From Streptomyces sp. AP-93 (lineage in GTDB: Bacteria; Actinomycetota; Actinomycetes; Streptomycetales; Streptomycetaceae), in NCBI RefSeq assembly GCF_022808175.1, contig NZ_JALGBX010000034.1:1-64000 (forward strand): a DNA stretch of 64,000 nucleotides, in the 5' to 3' direction. Positions 34,262 through 43,768 of this stretch are shown in pieces. Each line of letters opens with the position of its first letter. The first letter of the stretch is position 1. A program made the translations under genes and the position numbers. The notes beneath the pieces were generated by a model. The model was not told the DNA's origin and did no database searches. It saw nothing but the letters and a program-made list of their open reading frames with translations.

Positions 34262-35007
34262 TTCGCTGCCGCCTGCGCCTTGGCCTTGGCGATGGCGGCC
34301 TCGAAGGCCGCCGGGGGCTGGGCTCCGGCGATGGGCTGCCCGTTGATCAGGAAGGACGGGGTGGAGGTGACGCCGATGCGGTACCCCTCCTCCTGGTCCT
34401 TCGCCAGAGCGGCGGCGGCCTGTTCCCCTGCCATGTCCGTCGTGAAGCGCTCCAGGTCCGGGACCCCGGCCTCGCGCGCCAGCTCGGTCAGCCGCTCCGC
34501 GCCGAAGCCCTTCTCCCTGGCGCCCTCTGCGTACGCGGCCGCGTGGAACTGCGCGAAACGGTCCTGCTGCCCCGCCGCCCAGGCGGCCTTGGCGGCGGCC
34601 TCGGAGTCGGCGCCGAAGATCGGGAAGTTGCGCCACTCGATGCGCAGGGTGCCGTCCTCCACGTACTTCTTCACGAGCCCGGGCTCGGTGTCGCGGGCGA
34701 ACTTCCCGCAGTAGCCGCACTTGAAGTCGGAGTACTCGATCAGGACGACGGGGGCGTCGGCCCGGCCGGCGGCGAGCTTGTCCCCGGACTCGCGGCGGGC
34801 CAGGGCCTTGAGCTGCGCGGTGGGGTCCGCGGTGGCTCCGGCCTCCGGAGCGGAGGCCGCGGACGACCGGGCGGCAGTGCCGGCGCCGTTCTCCGGCTTG
34901 GTCGCCTGCCAGGAGACGAGGCCGAGGGTGACGGCGGCGAGGGCGACCCCCGCGGAAATCAGCAGGGGCTTGCGGGAAGGAGAGGAAGGGGAAGGCGAAG
35001 CGGACAT
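34258..35007 (-). CDS. DsbA-like secreted thioredoxin-fold protein
   Basis: A 249-residue protein with an N-terminal membrane anchor (LLISAGVALAAVTLGLVSW, residues 15-33) and a DsbA/BdbD-type thioredoxin domain. The active site CGYC is at 97-100 after IEYSDFK, and the cis-proline loop is in GVTSTPSFLINGQPI. It should oxidise or reduce cysteines of exported proteins, with CcdA as electron partner. Confidence 0.9.
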   Translation of the reverse strand: MSASPSPSSPSRKPLLISAGVALAAVTLGLVSWQATKPENGAGTAARSSAASAPEAGATADPTAQLKALARRESGDKLAAGRADAPVVLIEYSDFKCGYCGKFARDTEPGLVKKYVEDGTLRIEWRNFPIFGADSEAAAKAAWAAGQQDRFAQFHAAAYAEGAREKGFGAERLTELAREAGVPDLERFTTDMAGEQAAAALAKDQEEGYRIGVTSTPSFLINGQPIAGAQPPAAFEAAIAKAKAQAAAK

Positions 35008-35076
35008 GCGGGTGCTCCAGGGCTGTGCGGGACGGGCGGGACGTGGCGGACCGGGCGGCTGGTGCGGCCGGTCCTC

Positions 35077-35499
35077 CTACACCCGCATCACGGACAGCTC
35101 CGGCGGGGACGGCGCCGACTGGCCGGGCCCGCGTACGAGGACCCGTACGGGTATCACCTGCGCCGGGACCGCCACCTCGGCCCCGGGCCGCGCGGGCGGG
35201 GCCTGGGCCTGGTCGGCCCCGGCCCGCGCCGGCAGGGCGGGTACGCCGTCCCGGCCGGGCGATCCCGGCGCGCAGGCGGGCCCGGCCGGACCGGCGGAGA
35301 CGAAGGCGGAGGCGGAGGCCGCGGGGGAAGAGGAGCCCGGCTCCGCGGGAGCCGAGGCCCTCACGGCCCCCTGCCCGACGGCTGCGGAAGCCACGGCGGC
35401 CGAGACGGCCGGGGCCGCCGCCGCCTGCAAGGTCCCGGCCAGCAGGGCCCAGCCCAGCAGCACCGCGAACACGCACCGGAGGCGGCGGCTGCGGGACAT
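35077..35499 (-). CDS. Hypothetical secreted/anchored protein
   Basis: A 140-residue protein with a clear signal peptide or anchor (CVFAVLLGWALLAGTLQAAA, about residues 10-29) and an Ala/Pro-rich remainder ending in VIPVRVLVRGPGQS and SVMRV. No known domain. ATG at 35499 is the first start close to the signal sequence. It lies upstream of the DsbA-like gene with 69 bases between, possibly in the same operon. Confidence 0.6.
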   Translation of the reverse strand: MSRSRRLRCVFAVLLGWALLAGTLQAAAAPAVSAAVASAAVGQGAVRASAPAEPGSSSPAASASAFVSAGPAGPACAPGSPGRDGVPALPARAGADQAQAPPARPGAEVAVPAQVIPVRVLVRGPGQSAPSPPELSVMRV

Positions 35500-35553
35500 C
35501 GTGGGCGGCCTCTCGCTGGGACACGGCTCGGACAGGGCTGGGACATCACGGGT

Positions 35554-35615
35554 GACACGTCGGGGGGACACGTCGGGGGGCACGTCGGGGGACACATCGG
35601 GGTAACGCTCGGGGG
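35554..35615. repeat. Degenerate 12-14 bp tandem repeats
   Basis: About five copies of GACACGTCGGGG-like units lie between the hypothetical secreted gene and hrpA, in the divergent upstream region. Confidence 0.75.
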
Positions 35616-35694
35616 ACTCGTCCCGAAATGGTACGGGTCAGCCCCACAAATGCGTTCGCCACCCGGCACCTACGGGTGAGATCCTCGACCAGGT

Positions 35695-38600
35695 ATGTCT
35701 ACTTCCTTCGCCGCCCTGCAGACGCTTCTCGGTGAGATCTCCCTCCGTGACGCGCACCGCCTCGGCCGCCGCCTCGAAGGCGCCCGCCGCATCCGCAAAC
35801 CCGAGGCCAAGCAGGCCGTGCTCGACGAGATCGCCGCGGAGGCCGAAACGGCCGCCGTGCGACTGGCCGGCCGCGCCTCGCGGAAGCCCGAGGTCACGTA
35901 TCCCGAGAACCTTCCCGTCAGCCAGAAGAAGGACGAGATCGCCGAGGCGATACGCGACCACCAGGTCGTGATCGTCGCGGGCGAGACCGGCTCCGGCAAG
36001 ACCACGCAGATCCCCAAGATCTGCATGGAGCTGGGGCGCGGGGTCCGGGGCATGATCGGGCACACCCAGCCCCGCCGGATCGCGGCCCGCACGGTCGCGG
36101 AGCGCATCGCGGAGGAGCTGAAGTCCGAGATCGGCCAGACCGTCGGCTGGAAGGTCCGGTTCACCGACCAGGTGGACCAGGACGCGACCTTCGTGAAGCT
36201 GATGACGGACGGCATCCTGCTCGCCGAGATCCAGACGGACCGCGAGCTGCGCGCGTACGACACGATCATCATCGACGAGGCCCACGAGCGGTCGCTGAAC
36301 ATCGACTTCCTGCTCGGCTACCTCGCCACGCTGCTGCCCAAGCGCCCCGACCTCAAGGTGATCATCACCTCGGCGACCATCGACCCGGAGCGCTTCTCCC
36401 GGCACTTCGGCGAGGCCCCGATCGTCGAGGTCAGCGGCCGGACGTATCCGGTGGAAGTGCGCTACCGCCCGCTCCTGGAGGACGATTCCGAGGACAGCGA
36501 CCGCGACCAGATCACCGCGATCTGCGAGGCCGTGGACGAGCTCCAGGCGGAGGGGCCCGGCGACATCCTGGTCTTCCTCTCCGGCGAGCGCGAGATCCGC
36601 GACACGGCGGACGCGCTGGAGAAGCGCAAGCTCCGCCTCACCGAGGTCCTCCCCCTCTACGCGCGGCTCTCGCACGCCGAGCAGCACCGCGTCTTCCAGC
36701 AGCACACCGGCCGCCGGATCGTCCTCGCGACCAACGTCGCCGAGACCTCGCTGACGGTCCCCGGCATCAAGTACGTGATCGACCCGGGCACCGCCCGCAT
36801 CTCCCGCTACAGCCACCGCACCAAGGTCCAGCGGCTGCCCATCGAGCGGATCTCGCAGGCCAGCGCCAACCAGCGCAAGGGCCGTTGCGGCCGTACCTCG
36901 GACGGCATCTGCATCCGCCTCTACTCCGAGGACGACTTCCTGACCCGTCCGGAGTTCACGGACGCCGAGATCCTGCGCACCAACCTCGCCTCCGTCATCC
37001 TCCAGATGACCGCGGCCGGCCTCGGCGAGATCGAGAAGTTCCCCTTCATCGACCCGCCGGACCACCGCAACATCCGCGACGGCGTGCAGCTCCTCCAGGA
37101 GCTCGGCGCGCTCGACCCCGAAGAAAAGGACCACAAGAAGCGGCTCACGCCCATGGGCCGCCAGCTCTCCCAGCTGCCCGTGGACCCGCGCCTGGCCCGC
37201 ATGGTGGTGGAGGCGGACAAGAACAACTGCGTCCGCGAGGTCATGGTCATCGCGGCGGCCCTGTCCATCCAGGATCCGCGCGAGCGGCCCTCGGACAAGC
37301 AGACGCAGGCGGACCAGAACCACGCCCGGTTCAAGGACGAGACGAGCGACTTCCTCTCGTTCCTGAACATGTGGCGCTACGTCCGCGAGCAGCAGAAGGA
37401 GCGCGGCTCGTCCTCCTTCCGCCGGATGTGCAAGCAGGAGTACCTGAACTTCCTGCGGATCCGCGAATGGCAGGACATCTATTCGCAGCTGCGTACGGTC
37501 GCCAAGTCCATGGGCATCCACGTCAACGAGGCCGACGCCCCCGAGACGAGCGTGCACATCTCGCTGCTGGCCGGTCTGCTGTCGCACATCGGGCTCAAGG
37601 ACACCGACAAGAACGAGTACCTGGGGGCCCGCTCCGCCAAGTTCGCGATCTTCCCGGGTTCCTCGCTGTTCAAGAAGCAGCCCAAGTTCCTGATGTCGGC
37701 CGAGCTGGTGGAGACCTCGCGGCTGTGGGCCCGGGTGAACGCCAAGGTCGAGCCGGAGTGGGTGGAGCCGCTCGCCCAGCACCTGATCAAGCGCACGTAC
37801 AGCGAGCCGCACTGGGAGAAGGACCAGGCGGCGGTGATGGCCTTCGAGAAGGTCACGCTGTACGGCGTTCCGATCGTCGCCCAGCGGAAGATCAACTACG
37901 GCCGGATCGACGCCGAGGTCTCGCGCGACCTGTTCATTCGCAACGCCCTGGTCGAGGGCGACTGGCGGACCCACCACAAGTTCTACGCCGACAACCGCAA
38001 GCTCCTCACCGAGGTGGAGGAGCTGGAGAACCGGGCCCGGCGCCGCGACATCGTGGTCGACGACGAGACGCTCTTCGACTTCTACGACCAGCGGATCCCC
38101 GAGCACGTGGTCTCCGGGGCGCACTTCGACTCCTGGTGGAAGCACAAGAAGCGCGACGAGCCCGAACTGCTCGACTTCGAGCGGGAGATGCTCCTGACGG
38201 AGAAGGCGGCCGGGGTCACCAAGGCCGACTATCCGGACTCCTGGATGCAGGGCCGGCTGAAGTTCCGGGTGACCTACCAGTTCGAGCCGGGCGCGGACGC
38301 GGACGGCGTGACCGTCCACATCCCGCTCCAGGTGCTGAACCAGGTCACGGACGAGGGCTTCGACTGGCAGATCCCGGGCCTGCGCGAGGAGGTCGTCACC
38401 GAGCTGATCCGGTCCCTCCCGAAGCCGATCCGCCGGCACTACGTACCCGCGCCGAACTTCGCGACCCGCTTCCTGGCCACCTCCCACCCGCTCCAGGAGC
38501 CCCTCCACGTGACGCTCGCCCGGGAGCTCCAGCGGATGGTCGGGGTCCCGGTCACCGCCGAGGACTTCGACCTGACCCGGATCCCCGACCACCTGAAGAT

Positions 38601-39630
38601 CACCTTCCGGATCGTCGACGAGCGCCGCAAGAACCTCGCCGAGGCCAAGGACCTGGAGGCCCTGCGGCTCCAGCTCAAGCCCAAGGCCCGCCAGGCGCTC
38701 TCGCAGGCCGCCGCCGCCAGCGCCGAGCGCGAGGGCGGGGAGTCGGTGGAGAAGACCGGCCTCACGGACTGGACGATCGGCACGCTGACCAAGGTCTTCG
38801 AGACCCGCCGGGCCGGCCAGCCGGTGAAGGCGTACCCGGCGCTCGTGGACGCCGGTACGAGCGTCTGCGTACGCCTCTTCGACACCGAGGCCGAGCAGCA
38901 GCAGGCGATGCGGCTCGGTACCCGGCGCCTGATCCTGCTGAACATCACGGTGAACCCGGCGAAGTTCGCCTCGGACCACCTGAGCAACCAGCAGAAGCTG
39001 GCGCTGTCGCGCAATCCGCACGGCTCCATCCAGGCGCTGTTCGACGACTGCGCGACCGCGGCGGCCGACCACCTGATCGCCCGGCACGGCGGACCGGCGT
39101 GGGACGAGGCGGGCTTCCGCAAGCTCTACGAGGCCGTGCGGACCGACCTGGTGGACACGACCGTACGGACGATCACGCAGGTGCAGCAGGTGCTGGCCGC
39201 CTGGCAGGCCTGCGAACGCCGGCTGAAGACCACGGCCAGCCTCGCCCTGGTGGCCAACGTCCAGGACGTCAGGACGCAGCTCGCGGCCCTCATGCCGGCC
39301 GGGTTCGTCACGCTGACCGGACTGCGCCGGCTGCCGGACCTGATGCGCTACCTGGTGGCCATCGACCGGCGGCTCCAGCAGATGCCCACGGGCGTCCAGC
39401 GCGACACCACGCGCATGGAGAAGGTCCACGAGATGCGGGACGAGTACCTGTGGCTGCTGGAGCAGTTGCCGAAGGGCAGGCCGGTCCCCGCGGAGGTCAC
39501 CGAGATCCGCTGGATGATCGAGGAACTGCGGGTCAGCTACTTCGCGCACGCGCTCGGAACGGCCTATCCGATCTCCGACAAGCGCATCGTGAAGGCGGTG
39601 GACGCGGCGGCCCCGGGACCTTCCAGGTGA
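35695..39630 (+). CDS. hrpA: ATP-dependent RNA helicase HrpA
   Basis: A 1311-residue DEAH-box helicase of full family length. Motif I is IVAGETGSGKTTQIPK (about 91-106), motif II IIIDEAHERSLN, motif III ITSATIDPERF, and motif VI lies in QASANQRKGRCGRTSDG. The helicase-associated and OB-fold domains follow, then the HrpA-specific C-terminus of about 600 residues with a basic, helical end. HrpA resolves stalled or collided ribosomes and remodels RNA. The ATG at 35695 gives the expected N-terminal helical domain. Ends just before the tRNA-Asp promoter. Confidence 0.96.
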   Translation: MSTSFAALQTLLGEISLRDAHRLGRRLEGARRIRKPEAKQAVLDEIAAEAETAAVRLAGRASRKPEVTYPENLPVSQKKDEIAEAIRDHQVVIVAGETGSGKTTQIPKICMELGRGVRGMIGHTQPRRIAARTVAERIAEELKSEIGQTVGWKVRFTDQVDQDATFVKLMTDGILLAEIQTDRELRAYDTIIIDEAHERSLNIDFLLGYLATLLPKRPDLKVIITSATIDPERFSRHFGEAPIVEVSGRTYPVEVRYRPLLEDDSEDSDRDQITAICEAVDELQAEGPGDILVFLSGEREIRDTADALEKRKLRLTEVLPLYARLSHAEQHRVFQQHTGRRIVLATNVAETSLTVPGIKYVIDPGTARISRYSHRTKVQRLPIERISQASANQRKGRCGRTSDGICIRLYSEDDFLTRPEFTDAEILRTNLASVILQMTAAGLGEIEKFPFIDPPDHRNIRDGVQLLQELGALDPEEKDHKKRLTPMGRQLSQLPVDPRLARMVVEADKNNCVREVMVIAAALSIQDPRERPSDKQTQADQNHARFKDETSDFLSFLNMWRYVREQQKERGSSSFRRMCKQEYLNFLRIREWQDIYSQLRTVAKSMGIHVNEADAPETSVHISLLAGLLSHIGLKDTDKNEYLGARSAKFAIFPGSSLFKKQPKFLMSAELVETSRLWARVNAKVEPEWVEPLAQHLIKRTYSEPHWEKDQAAVMAFEKVTLYGVPIVAQRKINYGRIDAEVSRDLFIRNALVEGDWRTHHKFYADNRKLLTEVEELENRARRRDIVVDDETLFDFYDQRIPEHVVSGAHFDSWWKHKKRDEPELLDFEREMLLTEKAAGVTKADYPDSWMQGRLKFRVTYQFEPGADADGVTVHIPLQVLNQVTDEGFDWQIPGLREEVVTELIRSLPKPIRRHYVPAPNFATRFLATSHPLQEPLHVTLARELQRMVGVPVTAEDFDLTRIPDHLKITFRIVDERRKNLAEAKDLEALRLQLKPKARQALSQAAAASAEREGGESVEKTGLTDWTIGTLTKVFETRRAGQPVKAYPALVDAGTSVCVRLFDTEAEQQQAMRLGTRRLILLNITVNPAKFASDHLSNQQKLALSRNPHGSIQALFDDCATAAADHLIARHGGPAWDEAGFRKLYEAVRTDLVDTTVRTITQVQQVLAAWQACERRLKTTASLALVANVQDVRTQLAALMPAGFVTLTGLRRLPDLMRYLVAIDRRLQQMPTGVQRDTTRMEKVHEMRDEYLWLLEQLPKGRPVPAEVTEIRWMIEELRVSYFAHALGTAYPISDKRIVKAVDAAAPGPSR

Positions 39631-39636
39631 TCGGGT

Positions 39637-39666
39637 TCGACTGCACCCCCTGAGCTGCGGTACAGT
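39637..39666 (+). promoter_or_regulatory. Promoter of second tRNA-Asp
   Basis: TTCGAC (39637-39642) and TACAGT (39661-39666), 18 bases apart, lie 33 bases before the tRNA. Confidence 0.55.
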
Positions 39667-39699
39667 CTGATTCGCAGCCGCCCAGCGGCCGCAAATCAA

Positions 39700-39773
39700 G
39701 GACCTGTGGAGCAGTTGGTTAGCTCGCCACCCTGTCAAGGTGGAGGTCGCGGGTTCAAGTCCCGTCAGGTTCG
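39700..39773 (+). tRNA. tRNA-Asp(GTC), second copy
   Basis: Identical over all 74 bases to the gene at 33209-33282. CCA is not encoded. Confidence 0.96.
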
Positions 39774-39780
39774 CAAGATC

Positions 39781-39816
39781 GTCAGGGCCCGCATCCTCAG
39801 GGATGCGGGCCCTGAC
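39781..39816 (+). terminator. 15-bp terminator after tRNA-Asp
   Basis: GTCAGGGCCCGCATC and GATGCGGGCCCTGAC form a perfect stem with a 6-base loop. Confidence 0.9.
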
Positions 39817-40315
39817 GCATTTCCGGTGACTGACGACCGGGGCGCGGGATTGCGGGCCCAGCCGCAGGGCCGCGTACGGGCGCTCCCGGCATCGGCGCCC
39901 CACCAGGGCGCCCCACGGCCCCGATTGAACCTCTGGGGCACCTGGGACCCCACCCGGCCCCTCGCGGCGCCCCCAGAGCCGCCTGGAAGCCCGCCGCGGG
40001 CCGACGGGCAAACTCCGCCCGCAGCCCCCACCCGGAGCCCCCACCCGGAGCCCCGCCGATGCCGGCCCCGAAGCCGGCCCCGCCGCCCCGGAGAATCACC
40101 CGTCCGGATGATGCGCTCCGCGCGGCACACCCCTTTACGCGGTGCATTGCCTGATCCACAAGAGTGATCATCTGTGACGGGAGTCACCTCATGTGTTTTT
40201 GAGACGCACGCTTTTATGGCACTCATACGCCCACTCGATTTTATATGTGCCATTGCACCCACCCCCGCCGACTCCGCACACCAGCTCGATAACCCGCTGA
40301 CCAGGGCATAAAAAA
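39817..40315. other. 500-bp intergenic region, no gene seen
   Basis: Frames here lack starts with ribosome-binding sites and family motifs. The left part is Pro-coding-like high-G+C sequence with a direct repeat (CACCCGGAGCCC twice near 40030). The right part (40130-40310) is unusually A+T-rich for this chromosome and includes GTGAC-GGGA-GTCAC near 40176. It may hold a small RNA or simply separate bldC from the tRNA. Confidence 0.4.
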
Positions 40316-40349
40316 GATCGCGCTGGACCCGGCGGAGTCCAGCGCGATC
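40316..40349 (-). terminator. Rho-independent terminator of bldC
   Basis: A 13-bp perfect stem (GATCGCGCTGGAC / GTCCAGCGCGATC) is followed on the minus strand by a run of six T, giving a textbook intrinsic terminator about 110 bases after bldC. Confidence 0.93.
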
Positions 40350-40457
40350 GAACGACTGGTGAACCTGTTGGGGCAGGTCCGGCCGTTTGAAGCTCTGTGG
40401 GGCTCATCGGATTGGGGGACCCGATATAGACCCGGTATTAAGTGGTGCTGCGGAACC

Positions 40458-40664
40458 TCAGGCCTCGCTGCGCTGCTGCGGAATTCCCGCAAGCAGTGCG
40501 CGGACCTCAGCCTCGCGGTAGCGGCGGTGTCCACCCAGGGTGCGGATGGACGTGAGCTTGCCAGCCTTGGCCCAACGGGTGACCGTCTTCGGGTCCACGC
40601 GGAACATCGTGGCAACCTCAGCCGGGGTCAGCAGCGGCTCGGCATCAGGGGTGCGAGCGGTCAT
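40458..40664 (-). CDS. bldC: Developmental regulator BldC
   Basis: A 68-residue MerR-like winged-helix DNA-binding protein. The sequence LLTPAEVATMFRVDPKTVTR, then AGKLTSIRTLGGHRRYREAEV, is the BldC core. It controls the timing of entry into aerial growth and binds tandem sites cooperatively. GAGGAGG stands 8 bases before the ATG at 40664. The gene is monocistronic, with its own terminator. An 8-bp inverted repeat lies just upstream of the ribosome-binding site. Confidence 0.97.
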   Translation of the reverse strand: MTARTPDAEPLLTPAEVATMFRVDPKTVTRWAKAGKLTSIRTLGGHRRYREAEVRALLAGIPQQRSEA

Positions 40665-40680
40665 GAGCGGCCTCCTCGGG

Positions 40681-40702
40681 AGAACCGAACCATCTCGGTT
40701 CT
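40681..40702. promoter_or_regulatory. 8-bp inverted repeat in the bldC leader
   Basis: AGAACCGA and TCGGTTCT, separated by 6 bases, lie 17-38 bases upstream of the bldC start. They could be an operator or fold in the mRNA close to the ribosome-binding site. Confidence 0.55.
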
Positions 40703-40893
40703 TTCCTCTAAATTCTGCACCTTGGCCCACGTTGCCCGAAATGGACATACGCGGGCCGAGTCGGTTATAGGACGAACGGCTTGTCCTCGGCACTACAACT
40801 ACACCATCCGTCCAGCCTCGACGGCCAAACCGATGGAATTGCCCTCCGAGGTGTTCATCAGCGGCGGAAGCCGATGGACCGTCCCATAACGGA

Positions 40894-40922
40894 CAGTCAC
40901 CCCACTGTGACGATCAGTCACA
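40894..40922. promoter_or_regulatory. Nested GTGAC/GTCAC palindromes
   Basis: Half-sites GTCAC (40896), GTGAC (40907) and GTCAC (40917) make two overlapping dyads, the second reading TGTGAC-GATCA-GTCACA with one base overlap of arms. This resembles a dimer-binding operator, near to but not matching the BldD consensus. It lies about 240 bp upstream of bldC. Confidence 0.45.
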
Positions 40923-41261
40923 GAGCGATCAGGAGTCGTCAGACCCCCCGTAGAGTGCAATACCGAGCATTCCGCCCTTAGTTGGACGGAAGGAACCCTC
41001 CCCGGACTCCTTGTCCTATTTTGGCACGAGGGTAGGGGAAGGGCGCAAGGGTGTAGAAAGTGCGGTCCGTCACGCTTGGGCCAATGGCCCGTATCGGGAC
41101 GTAGGTCCCGGAACAAAGACCCAAAAGAGGGCATCACGGCCTTGAGCTGGCCGTTCTCTTCCAGGCTCGGCCGATCGCCGGATGGACAACCGCGCCCGGA
41201 GTCGCTACCCGGGTCGCGCAGGTCACCGCGGCGACTCGACCGGGTTCCGGAACCGAACGGC
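40923..41261. other. Intergenic region upstream of bldC
   Basis: No convincing frame or RNA gene was seen. The region is moderately A+T-rich up to 41050 and likely contains distal bldC control sequences and the 3' end of the neighbouring minus-strand gene's transcript. Confidence 0.4.
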
Positions 41262-42116
41262 TCAATTGGCGAAGAGTCTCTCCCGGACCGCCCGCCACCG
41301 CTCCGCCAGGGCCCCGTACGTCCGCGCCGCCCCGTCCCGGTCCCCGGCCCGCAGGGCCGCGAGTCCCGCCGCCAGGTCCGCGGCCGAGTGGTCGGCCTCG
41401 AGCCGGTCCCCCGGCAGCGCGTGCAGCAGCCCGCCGTAGTCCAGCTCCACCATCGAGCGGGGGTGGAACTCCTCCAGCCAGCTCCCGACCTCCACCAGGC
41501 CCTCGGCGAGCATCCCGTACCCGTCCGCCTCCCGCAGGGTCCGCAGCCCCCGCGCGAGCCGGCGCCGCGCCTGCACCATCGGCGTCCGGTAGCGCAGCCC
41601 CTCGCCCGGCACGTACTCCCGCTCCTCGTCGGACACCAGCACGAACCAGCGCAGCGGCACCTGCCAGACCCCCGTACGGATCCACGGCCGCGCATCGGGA
41701 TTGCGCCCGCGCCAGACCTCGTACTCCTCGGCCGCGCGCCGGCGGGCGGTCGCGGGCAGGGCGGCGTCGAGCACCGGGAGCGGGAACTCGGCCACCAGCT
41801 CCTGGAGCGCGAGCCAGCCGCGCAGCCTCGTCCGCCAGGGGCAGACCAGCAGGACCCCGTCGACCTCGGCGGTGAAGGCGTCCGCGCTCTCGTGCGCCGG
41901 GACCCCGACCACGGGCACCCGTACCAAGTCCACCAGCGACCGTCGCAATTCGTCCTGGGCCGTCGGGGTGGCCCCGCGCCGGGCGTAGTCGGCCCAGTGG
42001 GCGCGCTCGGGCTCCGGGAAGGCCGTCAGCGGCTCGTAGACGCGCAGGTAGGAGGCGTAGGGGACGGCGGGGGCCGAGCGGGCGGACGGCAGCCGGGGAT
42101 CGGGGGATTCGCTCAC
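41262..42116 (-). CDS. Conserved hypothetical protein
   Basis: A 284-residue soluble protein, rich in Arg, Glu and Trp, with no signal peptide or membrane segment and no motif I recognise. The middle has LVLVSDEEREYVPGEG and the C-terminus ends in a helical AALRAGDRDGAARTYGALAE, suggestive of a single TPR-like pair. GTG at 42116 follows GGGGGAG by 9 bases. It lies between bldC and vdh, in a syntenic position seen in other streptomycetes as I remember it. Confidence 0.72.
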   Translation of the reverse strand: MSESPDPRLPSARSAPAVPYASYLRVYEPLTAFPEPERAHWADYARRGATPTAQDELRRSLVDLVRVPVVGVPAHESADAFTAEVDGVLLVCPWRTRLRGWLALQELVAEFPLPVLDAALPATARRRAAEEYEVWRGRNPDARPWIRTGVWQVPLRWFVLVSDEEREYVPGEGLRYRTPMVQARRRLARGLRTLREADGYGMLAEGLVEVGSWLEEFHPRSMVELDYGGLLHALPGDRLEADHSAADLAAGLAALRAGDRDGAARTYGALAERWRAVRERLFAN

Positions 42117-42324
42117 GCTCTCGTACTCCCCCGCCCCGCCCGGCGCTACTCCGACGGCCGCCCGCGGCCCCGCCCGCGCGCCGGGCGGCCACCCCGGAAC
42201 GTCCCGATCTCCGGACAGGGAGGATCGCGGGGCTCCGCAGGTCTTACGCTGCTCACAGCACGCCCTCCCCCACCCGCAGGGCGGGCGTCTTTCCCGCCGC
42301 ATCTCATCCATGGGAGTCACCACC

Positions 42325-43452
42325 GTGACCGAAATGACCGACGGCGTCCTGCACACCCTGTTCCGCAGTGAACAGGGCGGCCACGAGCAAGTCGTGCTGT
42401 GCCAGGACCGAGCCTCCGGCCTGAAGGCCGTCATCGCGATCCACTCCACCGCCCTGGGCCCGGCCCTCGGCGGTACGCGGTTCCACGCGTACGCCTCGGA
42501 CGAGGAAGCCGTCCTCGACGCGCTGAACCTCTCGCGCGGCATGTCGTACAAGAACGCGCTCGCCGGGCTCGACCTCGGCGGCGGCAAGGCCGTCATCATC
42601 GGCGACCCCGCCAGCAGGGAAGAAGGCGGTCTCAAGTCCGAGGAACTGCTGCTGGCCTACGGCCGGTTCGTGGAGTCCCTCGGCGGCCGCTACGTGACCG
42701 CCTGCGACGTCGGCACCTACGTGGCCGACATGGACGTCGTGGCCCGCGAGACCCGCTGGGCGACCGGCCGCTCCCCGGAGAACGGCGGCGCCGGCGACTC
42801 CTCGGTCCTCACCGCCTTCGGCGTCTTCCAGGGCATGCGCGCCAGCGCCCAGCACCTGTGGGGCGACCCGACCCTGCGCGGCCGCAAGGTCGCCGTCGCG
42901 GGTGTCGGCAAGGTCGGCCACCACCTGGTCGAGCACCTGCTGCAGGACGGCGCCGAGGTCGTCATCACGGACGTCCGCGCCGAGTCCGTGCAGCGCATCC
43001 TCGACAAGCACAGCGTCGACAAGTACGCGGGCAAGGTCACCGCCGTCGCAGACACCGAGGCGCTGATCCGCGTGGAGGGCCTGGACATCTACGCCCCCTG
43101 CGCGCTCGGCGGGGCCCTGAACGACGACTCCGTGCCCGCGCTCACCGCCAAGATCGTCTGCGGTGCGGCGAACAACCAGCTCGCCCACCCGGGCATCGAG
43201 AAGGACCTCGCGGACCGCGGGATCCTCTACGCGCCGGACTACGTGGTCAACGCGGGCGGGGTCATCCAGGTCGCCGACGAGCTGCGCGGCTTCGACTTCG
43301 ACCGCTGCAAGGCCAAGGCCGCGAAGATCTTCGACACCACGCTGGAGATCTTCGCACGTGCGAAGGCGGACGGGATTCCGCCGGCCGCGGCCGCCGACCG
43401 CATCGCCGAGCAGCGGATGGCGGACGCCCGCAGCGCGACGCGCACCGTCTGA
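42325..43452 (+). CDS. vdh: Valine (branched-chain amino acid) dehydrogenase
   Basis: A 375-residue member of the Glu/Leu/Phe/Val dehydrogenase family that deaminates valine and related amino acids with NAD, supplying branched acyl units. GPALGGTRF and GLDLGGGKAVI carry substrate-binding and catalytic lysines. VAVAGVGKVGHHLVEHLL is the NAD Rossmann motif, and CGAANNQLAHP is typical. The GTG at 42325 follows GGGAG by 8 bases, preferred over ATG at 42310. Sequence fits streptomycete Vdh closely, with one short insert (DPASREEGG). Confidence 0.95.
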   Translation: MTEMTDGVLHTLFRSEQGGHEQVVLCQDRASGLKAVIAIHSTALGPALGGTRFHAYASDEEAVLDALNLSRGMSYKNALAGLDLGGGKAVIIGDPASREEGGLKSEELLLAYGRFVESLGGRYVTACDVGTYVADMDVVARETRWATGRSPENGGAGDSSVLTAFGVFQGMRASAQHLWGDPTLRGRKVAVAGVGKVGHHLVEHLLQDGAEVVITDVRAESVQRILDKHSVDKYAGKVTAVADTEALIRVEGLDIYAPCALGGALNDDSVPALTAKIVCGAANNQLAHPGIEKDLADRGILYAPDYVVNAGGVIQVADELRGFDFDRCKAKAAKIFDTTLEIFARAKADGIPPAAAADRIAEQRMADARSATRTV

Positions 43453-43768
43453 CCCTCCTGACCCTCCTGACCCTCACGGGGCCCTTATGGGGCTTCTGGG
43501 CGGCCCGCCGGGGCGCGGCGAGACGGAACTCACTGCGCTTCGGCGGGTCGCTCGTCAGGAAACGGCTAAAATCGCAGCTGACCAGCGAGGACGGGGCGCC
43601 TTGCTGGTACTGCACCGGGGCGCGTCATGCGGGCGGCGTACCGTATGGCCGCGGAAGCAGGTACCGTTAAACCCCTACGGACGGTCTCTCCACGGAGAGC
43701 CCGCTCCGAACCATGAACGCGTGTCAGACTCTGGGGCCGTCGAGCCCCGTCACCGAGGGGGTCGAGCC
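43453..43768. other. Intergenic region between vdh and DUF3073 gene
   Basis: No gene is recognised in these 316 bases. A small GGTCTCTCCACGGAGAGCC hairpin occurs near 43683-43701, in what may be the leader of the DUF3073 gene. Confidence 0.4.

Noticed and set aside
35638..40044. A 1468-codon minus-strand open frame
   Set aside because: It mirrors hrpA and runs through a tRNA gene and a terminator. Its composition (Asp, Val, Leu, Arg, His) is that of antisense frames.
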